Below, in pieces: positions 1 through 10,423 of a DNA stretch of 64,000 bases. The stretch comes from Piezodorus guildinii (taxonomy: Eukaryota; Arthropoda; Insecta; Hemiptera; Pentatomidae): the NCBI GenBank assembly GCA_023052935.1, contig CM041295.1, forward strand, positions 16,492,880 through 16,556,879, read 5' to 3'. A model generated the notes under the pieces. It did no database searches. It had not been told where the DNA came from and worked only from the letters and a program-made list of their open reading frames with translations. Position numbers and translations under genes: made by a program. Position 1 is the first letter of the stretch; each line of letters begins with the position of its first letter.

Positions 1-59
1 TTCATATATAGGTAAGTGAAAATAACAAGTCAATAATGGAGAGTTGCCCGTCTGAGAAA

Positions 60-290
60 CTAACTTTTTCTCGAGGAGTAAAACCTTGTCACCAAAACTG
101 GAACATGTATGACGATCAACGCCTTTATGATAACTCCCGACTTCATGTTTCAATACAGACGGTGAATAAATTAATTAATAAGTTGGGCTATGAAGTCTCG
201 CCACACTCCCCATATACCCCAATATACTTGATCCATCCCATATAAATTACAACTTTTTTCGGGGGTTCGGAAAACTTTTTTAGAGAAACA
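60..290 (+). pseudogene. decayed mariner transposase fragment
   Basis: The forward translation contains LYDNSRLHVS followed by LGYEVSPHSPYTP. These match the block around the second catalytic aspartate and the start of the third catalytic block (PPYSPDL type) of mariner transposases. The reading frame stops at about 245, where the third aspartate should lie, and homology trails on to about 290. The wording is closest to the cecropia-like mariner at 43914-44812. No terminal repeat is visible, so this is a degraded internal piece. A trace of an R-A 3' end (GTAAGTGAAA) lies just upstream at about 12-21. Confidence 0.7.
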
Positions 291-440
291 TTATGTACCA
301 TAATTCTATTTCTCATTTTTTTTCTTCTTTCAGCACTAGACTCGATTTTTTTTCTAATCTGAGATGGAAAACATGGTAAGCCGTTGGGAGAAATGCATAA
401 AAAAATTATGAAAAATACTTTGAGTAAAAAGATATGTTAT

Positions 441-775
441 ATCTGATCTCATTTTTACTTTTAAAATATGCAATACATAGTAAGAAAAACTATTTCGAAC
501 TAAAATACACGTTTTAGGGTCCCCTCAGTCCAAATAACCAAGTCCCACAAAAAGGTCTGTTTGTCTGTGTGTGTGTGTGTGTGTGTCGTAAGTCTATCGC
601 AAAAAAGATAACTGAAGTTTAATATTTTAAAATTGTCTGTGCGTGAAATGTTACAGAAACATTTCGATTAAAATCAGCCAACCAGAAGAGCCACTTTATA
701 CTATGCATTTTACAATTTTTTTCTATTTACTCTATTCACGCTGAAAGCACTGTGTTTTTATATTGAGGGTGTATA
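441..775 (+). repeat. R-A repeat, partial copy
   Basis: Matches the 5' half of the R-A type copy at 24750: the stretch ACACGTTTTAGGGTCCCCT, the AACCAAGTCCC block, a GT-dinucleotide tract at 566-586 and the AGAGCCACTTTATAC block. The extreme 5' end and the whole 3' half are missing. Non-coding. Confidence 0.8.
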
Positions 776-779
776 GTCG

Positions 780-1500
780 ACTGTAGAAACTATTATAGGT
801 GGAATAGTCAGGAATCAGTCATTTTTGAAAATTTTTTAATTTTGCCAACGTTTCGGCTCAAGCTTGTGAGCCATCATCAGGGCTACAAACATCAGAACAA
901 AAGAGATACATATTAATATGATAATGAAAATTTTCTTCTGAATGTAGTGACAATGATAACATTTGAAATAAAACAGAAAATATACCAACATACTTAAATA
1001 TTATAGATACAAATAATGATAATATGATACATAATCTGATGATGATAAGCATAACAAATTTTACAGAACTTTAGACTTTAATATAAAAGTAAAAAAAACA
1101 AAAAAACATATATATATAAACGTACCATTACTGAGCCATGTCCAAGCATAAACTGAGGAAAACCATAAACATAGGTAGTATGGGGAGGGGTTCGTGTAAA
1201 AACCCTGAAGGTTTTCCCCTCTAAGTGTAAATACTACAGCTTATCTTTGTTTTTAAAAAGTTTTACAAAATTATATAATGGAAAAAACAAAACAAAATAA
1301 TATATCCGTATGTACAATAAGGTTAAACATTTTTAACAGAAAATTATAAACACTAGAATCTGAGGTATTTAAAAGATCATGAGGTATATAATAAAAAACA
1401 AAATAAAATAAATAAATAACAAAAACAAGAACCAGAGGTGTTGTAAACAAAAAGATAAATATACAGTAAATAATTAAAATATACATTACACAAGCAATTT
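780..1500 (-). mobile_element. Penelope-like element terminus (tentative)
   Basis: No reverse transcriptase is present. The assignment rests on the minus-strand core CCTGATGATGGCTC ... GAGCCGAAACGTTGG at 842-884. Hammerhead-type cores of this form are known from the terminal repeats of Penelope-like retroelements. A strong hairpin lies at about 1187-1220 (AGGGG and AAAACC pairing with GGTTTT and CCCCT). Related termini appear at 47760-48240 (minus) and 56330-56450 (plus) in this window. The region could instead be an unrelated non-autonomous repeat carrying the same motif. Confidence 0.45.
842..884 (-). ncRNA. hammerhead-ribozyme-like core
   Basis: Read on the minus strand, CTGATGA (plus-strand 874-880) is followed by a 5-bp stem, GGCTC/GAGCC, with an 8-nt loop. 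Next comes GAAA (plus-strand 851-854) and CGTTGGC. These are the conserved core boxes and stem II of a hammerhead ribozyme, with one extra T between CTGATGA and stem II. I could not find a convincing closing stem III or stem I strand nearby, so activity is doubtful. It may need a second half from a neighbouring repeat, or be decayed. Confidence 0.5.
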
Positions 1501-1559
1501 GTACAACAAAGTGATAGAGTTATAATTTAAGGAGACGGAAGATGTTAGCATACGAGGGA

Positions 1560-2081
1560 GAAATTATCTCTTTGTCACTGTGTTTTTGTGTGAGTGGTAA
1601 TTATAGTGCGAAAACGAAAATTCGTACGAAACTGAAACTCAATATTTGAGACAACTATCTGCCCGACAAGCCGTAGCAATTGTTTCATCAAAATCAACTT
1701 ACCATAAAGCCACTTTATGACATCCATTTCCCCCCTTTTTATGATTTACTCAATAAAACGCTATAAATTTTGGTTAAACTAGCTATATCGATGTGTAATT
1801 ACATGGGATTTAATATGGTATTGTTGTAATGCTGATTGATATAGTCTGACAGGACTTTTTTTTATATTTTTATATTTCCTTTATCTAAAGTACTTTTAAT
1901 ATTGTACATTCCAAAAGATGATTTATATCCTTTTATTGGGTATAATAAAAACCGGATAAATATGCAAGTTGATTGAATTTGGTAATAAACTAAAGAAGAA
2001 ATGTGCAAACATATTTTTGTATGCAATTTTTGTTAGTTTTATCATAAAAACAGCAATAAAGAGTCATAATATACCGTTGGA
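1560..2081 (+). repeat. R-A repeat, interrupted by LINE-A
   Basis: Carries R-A blocks in order: GCGAAAACGA, ACTGAAA, the CCACTTTATGACATCC equivalent, CTAGCTATATCGATG and, at the end, ATATACCGTTGG. LINE-A is inserted inside the last block. The R-A sequence resumes at 4635 (TACCGTTGGAAAGCC) and fades by about 4710. The copy therefore existed before LINE-A landed. Its 5' end is decayed. Confidence 0.75.
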
Positions 2082-2084
2082 GAA

Positions 2085-2560
2085 ATAAATATCGTTGATC
2101 TCAATAAACTATTTCGTTTAAATAAATATGTCCTTGTTTTTGGGGATCTTAACGCAAGGCATGTACAATGGAACTGCCACAGCACAAATAAAAATGGAAA
2201 AGCCATTTTAAATTTTATTATAAACAATCAAATACAATTACATAACCCGTTTGAACCTACCTATATACCCTCTCAGCGTAATTTTAAACCCAGTATCATT
2301 GACCTTGCTCTCACAAAAAATTTACAAAAATTGACTCAACTCATTTCTTTACCGTGTCTTAGTTCGGACCACAACCCCGTCATTTTCCGTATAGATACGT
2401 CATTACCTGTTTACCCGTTGACAAAAAAATTTATTTCAACAAAGCGGACTGGCGTAAGTTCCGGAAGGTACTGGACTCTCAAATATGTGTAAATCCGTCA
2501 ATTCGTAATGTAAAAGATATTGACAATAATATAACCAAATTAAACGAATGTATTAGACAG
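2085..2560 (+). pseudogene. LINE-A endonuclease (EEP fold), C-terminal part
   Basis: The forward translation reads GDLNARH and, further on, SSDHNPV. These are two signature blocks of the exonuclease-endonuclease-phosphatase domain that nicks target DNA in Jockey-type LINEs. The segment between them (NFIINNQIQLHNPFEPTY) also fits the family. The N-terminal half of the domain, with the first catalytic residues, is absent because of 5' truncation. The frame breaks near 2430. It cannot make a working endonuclease. Confidence 0.8.
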
Positions 2561-2563
2561 GCT

Positions 2564-3357
2564 ATGGTAGAGTCAATTCCACAACAATATTTTCACAATT
2601 ATCAATATTATAATTTACCTAACCATTTACGAGCATTAATTAAAATAAAAAATAAACTCAGGAAAAAATATCAACGAATTAAAAACCCACAAACTAAATT
2701 TATTTACTTCAAATTCAATCATTTTGTGAGATCCCGCATCAATAAGTGGAAAAACGATAACTGGTCTAGAATTTTAAGCTCTTGCAGGACAGGAGATAAA
2801 GTTATCTGGAATATACATAAAAAAATCACAAAACAGCCATCGAAAATTCCTCCACTTAAACACACAAACAGTTTCACTTATGTTGATAAAGATAAGGCTG
2901 AACTACTAGCAAACACTTCCAAGAGTCTCACGGTATCACTTCAAATTTGGGTACTAAAAACCAAAATAATAAAATTTCAAAATCAGTTTGTGATCATTTT
3001 AAAATACCTGTAAGTAGTAACTTTTCCTCTATTTCACCAAAAGAAACTGGCAAAGTAATCAAAGAACTCGCCACAAAGAAAGCATCAGGTGATGACGGTA
3101 TTCCCTCTTTGGTAATAAAAAATATTAGCAAAAAATCAATATTATACTTAACAAAAATCTACAATTCCATCTTGAGACACAGATATTTTCCTGCTATCTG
3201 GAAAACCCACAAAACTATCGCTATTGCAAAACCCAATAAAGACCAGAGAGAAATTTCGAATTACAGACCGATTAGCCTATTAAATATTTTATCTAAAATC
3301 TTAGAAAGACTAATATTAACCAGAATAAATCGGCATATTAGACAAAAAAAATCATAA
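2564..3357 (+). pseudogene. LINE-A linker and N-terminal reverse transcriptase, frameshifted
   Basis: Two overlapping frames (2564-3013 and 2947-3357) together cover the basic linker after the endonuclease and the start of the RT. The second frame holds KKASGDDGIPSLVIKN and SNYRPISLLNILSKILERL, typical of the fingers region of Jockey-type RTs. The frame changes near 2940-3013. It changes again at the run of eight A at about 3345-3352, where a one-base length change would explain the switch to the next frame. Confidence 0.85.
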
Positions 3358-3359
3358 TA

Positions 3360-4421
3360 GATGACCAATTCGGCTTCAGAAAACACCACTCTACTGTTGA
3401 CCAACTAGCAAGGCTTACTGATTACGTAACCAAAGCTTTTAACGAAAAGAAACATACCGGTATGCTTTTAATAGATTTAGAAAAGGCTTTTGACACGGTT
3501 TGGCATACAGGACTTATTTACAAATTAATTAAATACAACTTCCCTCCCTACCTCATTCATATTATCCATTCATATCTCGACAATAGACGATTTTATGTTC
3601 GTGTAAATAATTCGACATCCAGTATACTCCCTGTAACGGCCGGCCTTCCTCAAGGATCCTGCCTTTCGCCAACTTTATTCAATGTATATATATCCGATTT
3701 TCCAAGCCACCCGCACGTAATAAGATCTCTTTACGCTGATGATACAGCCCTATATACATCATCTTATCGCATCGATACCATAGTTAACAGATTACAGCTA
3801 AACTTCAAAAAAATCAATAAATATTGCAATATGTTGAAATTAAAAATAAATGCAAACAAGTCAGAAGCTATAATCTTTACTAAGCGCAGACCGAATATAA
3901 ACCATCACCTTTTATTAAACTCAGTCCACATTAACTGGTCTAAATCAGTTAAATACTTAGGCATAACATTAGACAAATCGTTAACTTATACCGAACATAT
4001 AAATAGAAAATCCGAAAAAACAAAAAAATGTATTTATAAAATGTTCCCATATTTTAATAAAAAATCTAGTTTAAGCACTCAGAACAAACTACTTCTATAT
4101 AAAACAGTCATACGTGCCCAGATATGTTATGCATCGCCCGTCTGGAGCTCGACTTGCAATACCAATTATAAAAAAATAGAAACAATACAAAATACATGTA
4201 TGCGAATCATTAACAACTATCCACGATATACTAAAATTTCAAAAATGCTCTTTGAACTAAATCTCCCAACATTAAAACAGTATATCTACACAGTAACCAA
4301 AAACTATTTTGATAAAACCACAGCTTCTGAAAACCCATTAAAACTAGAAATTGGTAATTACAACAAAACATCACTAAAGCGCTACACGCACAAAAGAACC
4401 AAACATGTACTTTTAAACTAA
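3360..4421 (+). pseudogene. LINE-A reverse transcriptase, palm to C-terminus
   Basis: An open frame runs from about 3360, with the first internal Met at 3462, to a stop at 4421. Motif A is LLIDLEKAFDTVWH, motif B is AGLPQGSCLSPTLFN and motif C is SLYADDTAL. Counted from the Met at 3462, the catalytic aspartates are residues 5, 93 and 94. The C-terminal part includes a KYLGITLDKSLTY block and the basic tail common to Jockey-type elements. The palm looks catalytically complete, but it is cut off from its N-terminal part by a frameshift. It copies LINE RNA at the nicked target; here it is a fossil. Confidence 0.9.
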
Positions 4422-4710
4422 TATTGTAATTTATATTGTGTAGGTTTTTTTTTTTTTTTTTTCGTGTTACTTTTCCTACTGTCTTAAACAAAATATTGTA
4501 TAATAATTTGTAAATTCAAAGGATGATTGAAACTCTGTTATCATGAAAAAAGGTCTACTGAAATCATGAAACCAAACGTGTTTGTATTGAGTGTACATTG
4601 TAAATATTATGTAAATAAATAAATCTTCTTCTTCTTACCGTTGGAAAGCCAAAGATTTAGAATAGCCAAAGAAAAAGATGTAGAAGTGAAAGAATTTATA
4701 TTTAATCACA

Positions 4711-5404
4711 ACAGATATTTCAGGAATTATGGACATAACTTAAATATAACTAGTCAATTGTAAATGAGTAGAATATGTTTATTAACTACCAAATACTTCA
4801 TAGTTCAATGATAAAATATACTACAACAGTCAACGTTGTCGATCTAAGTAATCGATTCAATTGTTAATAAAATTCTCAAATATGAGAAGTTGGTTTTGTA
4901 AATATTAATTTTGTAGATTTGATAAGAAATAAAAATACAAAAGGAAAGGTAGATAGACTTTAAAAAACCAATATTCATATAAAGGAAAAATAATTTGTAT
5001 TTAGTTAAACATCTTATAGATAATTAGATATGTTAGTTTATTTAGTTAAATATCATTTGCATCAGTTGTCCTACTAGAGTGTTTTATATCAAAAAACATT
5101 AAGCTAGATTGCAATGATCGCTCTCTTTAGTTAACTAACTTGTTATTCCATTTGAATTAATAGTTTTCATAGTTGCATAACGTTTACAAATTTATTTCTT
5201 GATGTAACTATTGAATTATATTGTAAACATTTGGGTTAAGTATGTTTATTGTGTATAAATTCTATAAGAAAATGTTATTGTACAGTACTGATTATTAGTT
5301 CTAGGTGTTTATTGTAAGTTTATGTTTTAATGATGTAAAAGTAAAATAGAAATCAAAAACCTTAGGGTTTTTAATTTTTCTTTCCTCGCAGACTGGAGGA
5401 AATG
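4711..5404. other. AT-rich stretch, no gene seen
   Basis: No coding frame or recognisable repeat. Part of it may be the 5' portion of the LTR whose 3' end is at 6166, but I could not fix that LTR start. Confidence 0.5.
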
Positions 5405-5930
5405 TAATGTATTGAGGATACTGAGGGGAGTTCATAATTAAATAATTTTAATATTAAACAATTAATGATAACGAACCTTTGTCGGAAAAACATCAAAAGG
5501 TGTTTACCTAGCCCCCTAGATTTCCCATCGGTATGGGCCCCCCAGTGGTACCAGAAACCTCTGGTAGTTCCCCCCCAGCGGCCAACAAGAATATTAAGAT
5601 TGGTGGAAAGATAAGAATAATAGCACAAAGGCTATACCGCCAACCGGTATTTCCCATCTCGGCCCACCCGAGGTGACGAGAATGAGAGAAAAGAACCGAT
5701 GAGTTAGTCAAGTTTTATTCTCAGGAAGAGTGAGTTGGGTTCTATCTTCAAGAAGAGGAGGTGGCCGTCGGGGTTCTGAGAGCAGCTGGAGGATGATGCC
5801 AAGAAAGGGGACCTAAGACTGATTTCACCTTCGCCAGCCGGTTAAGTGTTTCAAAGGTATATCGTTATTTGTAATATTGTATGGCAAAGGTAGCAAAATG
5901 TCCCTCAGTATTCTCAATCAGAGTTTTAGG
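5405..5930. repeat. GC-richer element bounded by inverted repeats
   Basis: ATTGAGGATACTGAGGGGA at about 5412 pairs with TCCCTCAGTATTCTCAAT at about 5908, giving an inverted pair about 500 bp apart. The interior is clearly richer in GC than its surroundings. A second segment with the same pair (GAGAATACTTGGAGG ... CCTCAGTATTCT) lies at 10424-10720. Because an LTR 3' end lies shortly downstream (6046-6166), this may be an LTR interior with a self-pairing structure. It could also be a separate inverted-repeat transposon. Short frames on both strands show no known domain. Confidence 0.45.
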
Positions 5931-6045
5931 CAATGTGTTAATATAATTTATATGTGTAAATTAATAATTATAGTAATGTATTAATTGAATCTTGTTTACT
6001 TTAATCTTACCCTGCATGCCACCTATTGGATTGGTAAACACGACA

Positions 6046-6166
6046 CCTTTGGAAAGGAGATCCATGGTATCATTAAATATAGTTTATATATTGAATAAAT
6101 ATAGTAAGTAAGCTAGTTTTTGAAGCTACCGCTGCCTTAGAAAAGCAGCCTGGCAAAAACATAGCA
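6046..6166 (+). repeat. LTR 3' end, copy 1 (LTR-retrotransposon remnant)
   Basis: The sequence beginning CCTTTGGAAAGGAGATCCAT and ending GGCAAAAACATAGCA is repeated at 6740-6836. The shared end in CA, followed directly by a primer-binding-site-like sequence, identifies it as the 3' part of a 5' LTR. The second copy lacks about 23 bp (GAAGCTACCGCTGCC region) present here. Confidence 0.65.
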
Positions 6167-6172
6167 TTTAAA

Positions 6173-6193
6173 TGGCATCCCAGTGTGGGGACG
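6173..6193 (+). promoter_or_regulatory. primer-binding site of LTR remnant
   Basis: TGGCATCCCAGTGTGGGGAC starts seven bases after the LTR end. It has the TGG start expected for complementarity to a tRNA CCA end. I do not assign the primer tRNA. Confidence 0.6.
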
Positions 6194-6598
6194 TACTTAC
6201 CAATCCACTATACTTAATATCACATAGCTAAATTAACAATAATATTAATTTTTATCAAATTTAATTGATTAGGTGGCATTAAGGTTATTAGATTATTTTG
6301 ATTATATAATAGATCATCACACAATGTCAAAGTAGTATCCATTTAGATTTAATTTACAGAAACTTGACCTTTCTTCTTAATTATTGTTTTTTTTATGCCT
6401 CTGTATTAATATTCTCCTACTGTTTGCGCATCTTATTAAAGTGGCTATTTTTTTTTTTTGTTTATGTTATTGCTTGGGTATATTTCATAATATTTTCTTC
6501 GTTTTTTTTATTTGTTGTGTTAGCGTTTAAACCCACCATTAAGATATCTTGAATATTTTATTAAACGGGGTATTTTCTTACGCACACAATTTTCAATT

Positions 6599-6739
6599 AT
6601 GTCTTCAAGAGTCGAAAACGAGGAACGAAGCTACATAATGAAAATACTCCAAGCAATTAAGGATCAATTAGAGGAATACGCAAAGGAAGAAAAACAGAGG
6701 TATAAAAATTTTGAAGAGAGTCTCAATAAGAATGGATAA
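6599..6739 (+). pseudogene. truncated gag-like N-terminus of LTR remnant
   Basis: A 46-residue frame begins MSSRVENEERSYIMKI and is rich in charged, helix-forming residues (QLEEYAKEEKQRY). It sits where gag should start, about 400 bp after the primer-binding site. It stops exactly where the second LTR copy begins at 6740, so almost all of gag, all of pol and the 5' part of the 3' LTR are deleted. The gag identity is inferred from position, since no domain is recognisable. Confidence 0.5.
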
Positions 6740-6836
6740 CCTTTGGAAAGGAGATCCATGGTATCATTAAATATAGTTTATATATTGACTAAATATAGTA
6801 AGTAAGCTAGAAAAGCAGCCGGGCAAAAACATAGCA
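6740..6836 (+). repeat. LTR 3' end, copy 2
   Basis: Near-identical repeat of 6046-6166 in the same orientation, also ending ACATAGCA. It is joined directly to the truncated gag-like frame, marking a deletion junction. I could not identify a target duplication. Confidence 0.65.
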
Positions 6837-6839
6837 GAT

Positions 6840-7265
6840 TTTAGGTATAATATTATTCCATACACAAAATTAAAAAAGTTAATGGAAAGTGATGCAAATC
6901 CAATAACAATAACCGATTGTTTTTAATAAAATTTATTTAATTACTAGGGTTCTTTACCCACAAGGGTCATTTACACCCTATTTTACAATATGCATTCATA
7001 AGTAAAGTATTATCTAAATTTTTTTGTTGATAATAACATAAATATATTGTTTAATAAGACACATGTTTCTATCGAAACTTAATCTAAATAATTATTTAAA
7101 CTTACTTTTATTTCTATTTATATCTATAAATTCTTAAAATTGTATTCATTAAAATCTAATATTTTATGAATAAGTTTTAATTATAATATACAATAAAGTT
7201 ATGGCAAATTTTTGGTATGATAATCAAAGGGTTATATTCATGAAGTGCAGTTATAATAGTAGTAA
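6840..7265. other. AT-rich stretch, no gene seen
   Basis: No coding frame or clear repeat. Strongly A/T-rich with short simple tracts. Confidence 0.5.
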
Positions 7266-7269
7266 GTGA

Positions 7270-7560
7270 AGATAGTTAATTCCCAGACGATCCCCTGGAC
7301 AAAAGGGATGTGGACTGGTTCCCTGGAGGATAGGGATTGGACTGGCCTAGAGGGATAGCTCCCAAACCAATCCCTTATCCAATATCTGACTTCAAATGCA
7401 AAACCCTTGGTCCTTATTCAAGGCCCCATCCTCGCCTCACTGATTTGTTAGTGTTATTTCGATCCGATAGTCGGCAATCACTGGTCAGTCCCCAAATAGA
7501 ACGGGAAAATACATTCTGAAAGAACGTTTTTTGGCTTCTTCGAGCATCTGAGGATTTCCC
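7270..7560. other. GC-richer island, unclassified
   Basis: Base composition is distinctly richer in G and C than the flanks (CCTGGAGGATAGGGATTGG type runs). A 60-codon frame at 7337-7519 has no recognisable domain. Similar islands at 21150-21380, 31750-32040 and 61560-61800 suggest fragments of LTRs or UTRs, but I cannot align them by eye. Confidence 0.35.
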
Positions 7561-7714
7561 TGTGGATATGTGATGAGAAAAGCTATCGCCAAGTTATGCC
7601 TCTTAAAATGAGATTTATGCTTTATATTTTTAAATACAAAATACATATTGCCTTAATAATTCATTCGATTATAACACCAAATATGTATAATTAATTTCGG
7701 AGGAATAAACTCTT

Positions 7715-7896
7715 ACTTTCACTTACCTAGATATGAAATATATAGTAAGGGAAAGGATATCAATCGTGAAAATTTTCGAATTCGAATTTTTACTAGAAAT
7801 TCACGTTTTAGGGTCTCTTCTTGATTCGAAATGACCAAGTCCCGGAAAATGGTTGTGTGTCTGGTAAGTCTAGCTCGAAAACGATAAGTTTTATAC
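7715..7896 (+). repeat. R-A repeat, 5' part (split copy)
   Basis: Starts with the R-A terminus ACTTTCACTTAC at 7715-7726 and continues with TCGTGAAAATTTTCGAATTC, CACGTTTTAGGGTC and ACCAAGTCCCGGAAAA. It is interrupted at 7897 by a minus-strand LINE-B piece. The 3' part is at 8875-9609. Confidence 0.85.
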
Positions 7897-8346
7897 TTTT
7901 TTTTTTTATATTATTATTGAAATTATAACAGTAATTTATAATACAACAAGTAAATATGCTGGTTAATGATAAAAAACATGAAGATAAACTGCTTTTTTGC
8001 AGCACTCTTGTCGTCCATCTAAACAAGAAGGTTTCGAAACCATCTTCTTTTCAGATGCCTCGGAGGGTTATCAGGGATCGGAGATGAAAATAGGACAAAA
8101 ACTAGTTAGTTAGAGAGGGAATGGAGTTTTCCATGGAAGGATTCATAGCTGGTTCGGGTCAAAACAGTAATATAGGTAACATCAAGGTCTTTGTGGATGA
8201 GTTTATTCGTGACAAAGTAAGGAGCGTTGAGGATTTTAAGAAGGATTCTAGATTGTAAGGATTGGGTACGACAGGAATTAGATGGTCCGGTAGAGCCCTA
8301 TAGCTCAATTCCATAATTCCAGATAGGTCTTATAATGGTGACGTCA
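7897..8346 (-). mobile_element. LINE-B 3' fragment
   Basis: Begins with a T run (poly-A on the minus strand) and carries the LINE-B 3' UTR. It then carries the decayed end of the RT frame: minus-strand equivalents of PPRRLKRR, ARTRYHSFHDKL and PYFVTNK can be traced through several lesions. It ends at the ...RPIWTYG region. It is inserted in an R-A copy. Confidence 0.8.
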
Positions 8347-8874
8347 TAACCAAAAGCTTTAGCCATCTCCCTACTTCCAATGTTGGCTATACATTGCATA
8401 GCAATGTTAACATGAATAGGATTTCTAAAAATTAAATATTATTATTAGTAAAACTCACCTTCTTTATAATTAAAATTTTTATTAAAAATAGTGGTAACAT
8501 ACCTTGATACTAAATCATTCTTTTAACTTTGAATAATCAAGTTAATTAAATCACTATTAGTATTAACTAGGACTGATATAAACATATATCCCTGAAAAAA
8601 CAAAAACAATACAGAATCGGAAGGCTTAAAATAATTATGTTCAATAAAACAAAATAAAAAAGATTAAACATCTAAATTTAAATCATTTAATTATGTTAAT
8701 AAGCGCTGAATACGACATGAGCATTTTGTAGTTAAGTGGAAGATTGACCGCTTAGATTTATACTATTTATTTTTAATTTATTTAACGTCAGTTTATGCTG
8801 CTATGGCTTATCGGATGGTGCAGATGATACAGTGGTAGTCCTAAATTTTGCCTATCCAGGTATTTTTATACTTT
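8347..8874. other. AT-rich stretch between R-A halves
   Basis: No gene and no repeat I can name. It lies between the LINE-B fragment and the resumption of R-A, so it is probably further inserted or decayed TE sequence. Confidence 0.4.
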
Positions 8875-9609
8875 AATTTCATATTAAAGGAGAATTGTGA
8901 TGTAATGCCTTAGATAAAACTTTTCCATTAAAATCGGAAATCCAGAAGAGTAACTTTATACCATGCGTTTAGAACTTGTTTTGCGATCTCAAATTTTGAT
9001 TTAAATCGCCATATCGATGTAAAAATAACGGACTTTCATAGGTAGATTTCACTCTGATTGAACTAGTCTGAGAGGGCTTATTTGCTGATATTTTAAATTT
9101 TCTTCCTCTAAAGTATTAAATATGATCTTTAGTTTAAATTTTCTTCCCCTGAAGTACCTGTAAAATTGTCGATTTGAATAAATTAGCGATATCATCTTGT
9201 TAGGATTGATAAAAAAAAAACAAACGAATAAATACATAATGTGAACGAAATCGATATCCAACTAAAGGAGAGCAATGATATTTTTGGATGCAATTTTAGT
9301 GTTTTTGAACATAAAAACAATAATATAGATAAATAATATACAGTTTTAAAGCTAAAGATTTCAGAAAAAAAATTGTTTTTATACATGAAAGAGTAAAAGT
9401 AAACGGAGAATGATGAAAAGCCGATAAAACTAACTGATTGTTGTAGATAATAATATAATATGTTATTTAATAAAACACGTGTTCCTATTGAAACTCAATG
9501 TAATTAATTATTTTACAATTTATTTCTATCTCTAACTGTATTTAAAAATTCTTAAATTGATTTTAAAAATGGAGGTAAGTGAAAGTCCTGTGTTACGCGC
9601 ACCAGATTG
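8875..9609 (+). repeat. R-A repeat, 3' part
   Basis: Contains the R-A blocks AGTAACTTTATACCATGCGT, CCATATCGATGTAAA, TTTTCTTCCTCTAAAGT and the end GGAGGTAAGTGAAAGT (9571-9586). The conserved tail CGCGCACCAGATTG follows. Confidence 0.85.
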
Positions 9610-9612
9610 ATT

Positions 9613-9930
9613 ATGTTTACGATTATAAGTTTGTTTTTTAAAATTGGTAAATTATTGTTTTGTTTTTTTTAATTAGTTTGGTATTATTTTTTGTGGATTA
9701 TGATGTTTTTGTCAATGCTTATACGGAAAGCATAATAGTTTTTGAGCTGAAAATACTTACACCTCGTTCGTCAGAGGCTTTTTCCATGTAAGAATCATGT
9801 CAAAAATCTATATTATATAATATTATTATTGTACCTAAATAACAAATGTAATATAATGTAATACAAATATCTCTGAAATGACAATATGGCATTTATTCCA
9901 CTAAATATGGACAGACAACGTGCTTGGTTA
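9613..9930. other. AT-rich stretch, no gene seen
   Basis: No supported feature. Confidence 0.5.
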
Positions 9931-9934
9931 GTAC

Positions 9935-10215
9935 GGCTTTAATTTTCCAACGACAAAATGTTTTCTAAGGAACGAAAAAGAAACAGTGCATGGTCCATAA
10001 TAATTTCAGTTTCTAATATTCCACAATGGTGGCAATATTCATCTGCAACTACAGCTTCTTATCAGCTATGTCCAGGGCATTACTGTCCAAACTTCCAAAT
10101 AATAGAGGACCTTAAAGTTGTCGGATTATCAAATATTCCGGATTAGACGGTGGCGTGGGTTGGAACCAGATTTCGCTAATCGCCTCTATACATCTTTGAC
10201 CTCAAAGGTCATTGC
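9935..10215 (+). other. unclassified segment with short frame
   Basis: Composition is less extreme than the flanks. A 62-codon frame at 9958-10146 has no known domain. The phrase GATTTCGCTAATCGCCTCTA followed by a CAATTCAATTCAATT tract looks like a TE 3' region. I cannot assign a family. Confidence 0.3.
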
Positions 10216-10423
10216 AATTCAATTCAATTATTAAAACATACATATTAAATTTCTATCCCTTCATTCATAAAATATAAAAAAATAATTCCAAGCTATATTC
10301 AATTTTATAATACTTATTGTTCAGAAAATCTTATTGCCAATATTCACTACCAACAATCTATACAATTAATTTACATAGCATATTTTAAAAAATATATATT
10401 TTATTGGTTTTACAACTGGAATG

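Larger units (their letters stand above)
2082..4634 (+). mobile_element. LINE-A, Jockey-type non-LTR retrotransposon, 5'-truncated
   Basis: The insertion is bounded by a 10-bp target duplication, TACCGTTGGA, at 2072-2081 and 4635-4644. The 5' end is truncated inside the endonuclease. In order it holds the endonuclease C-terminal part, a linker, reverse transcriptase with motifs A, B and C, and a short 3' UTR. The 3' end is AAATAAATAAAT followed by a pyrimidine run, CTTCTTCTTCT, instead of a pure poly-A tail. The 3' 0.55 kb is repeated at 14478-15028. Several frameshifts make it defective. The Jockey assignment comes from RT wording and is an inference. Confidence 0.9.
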
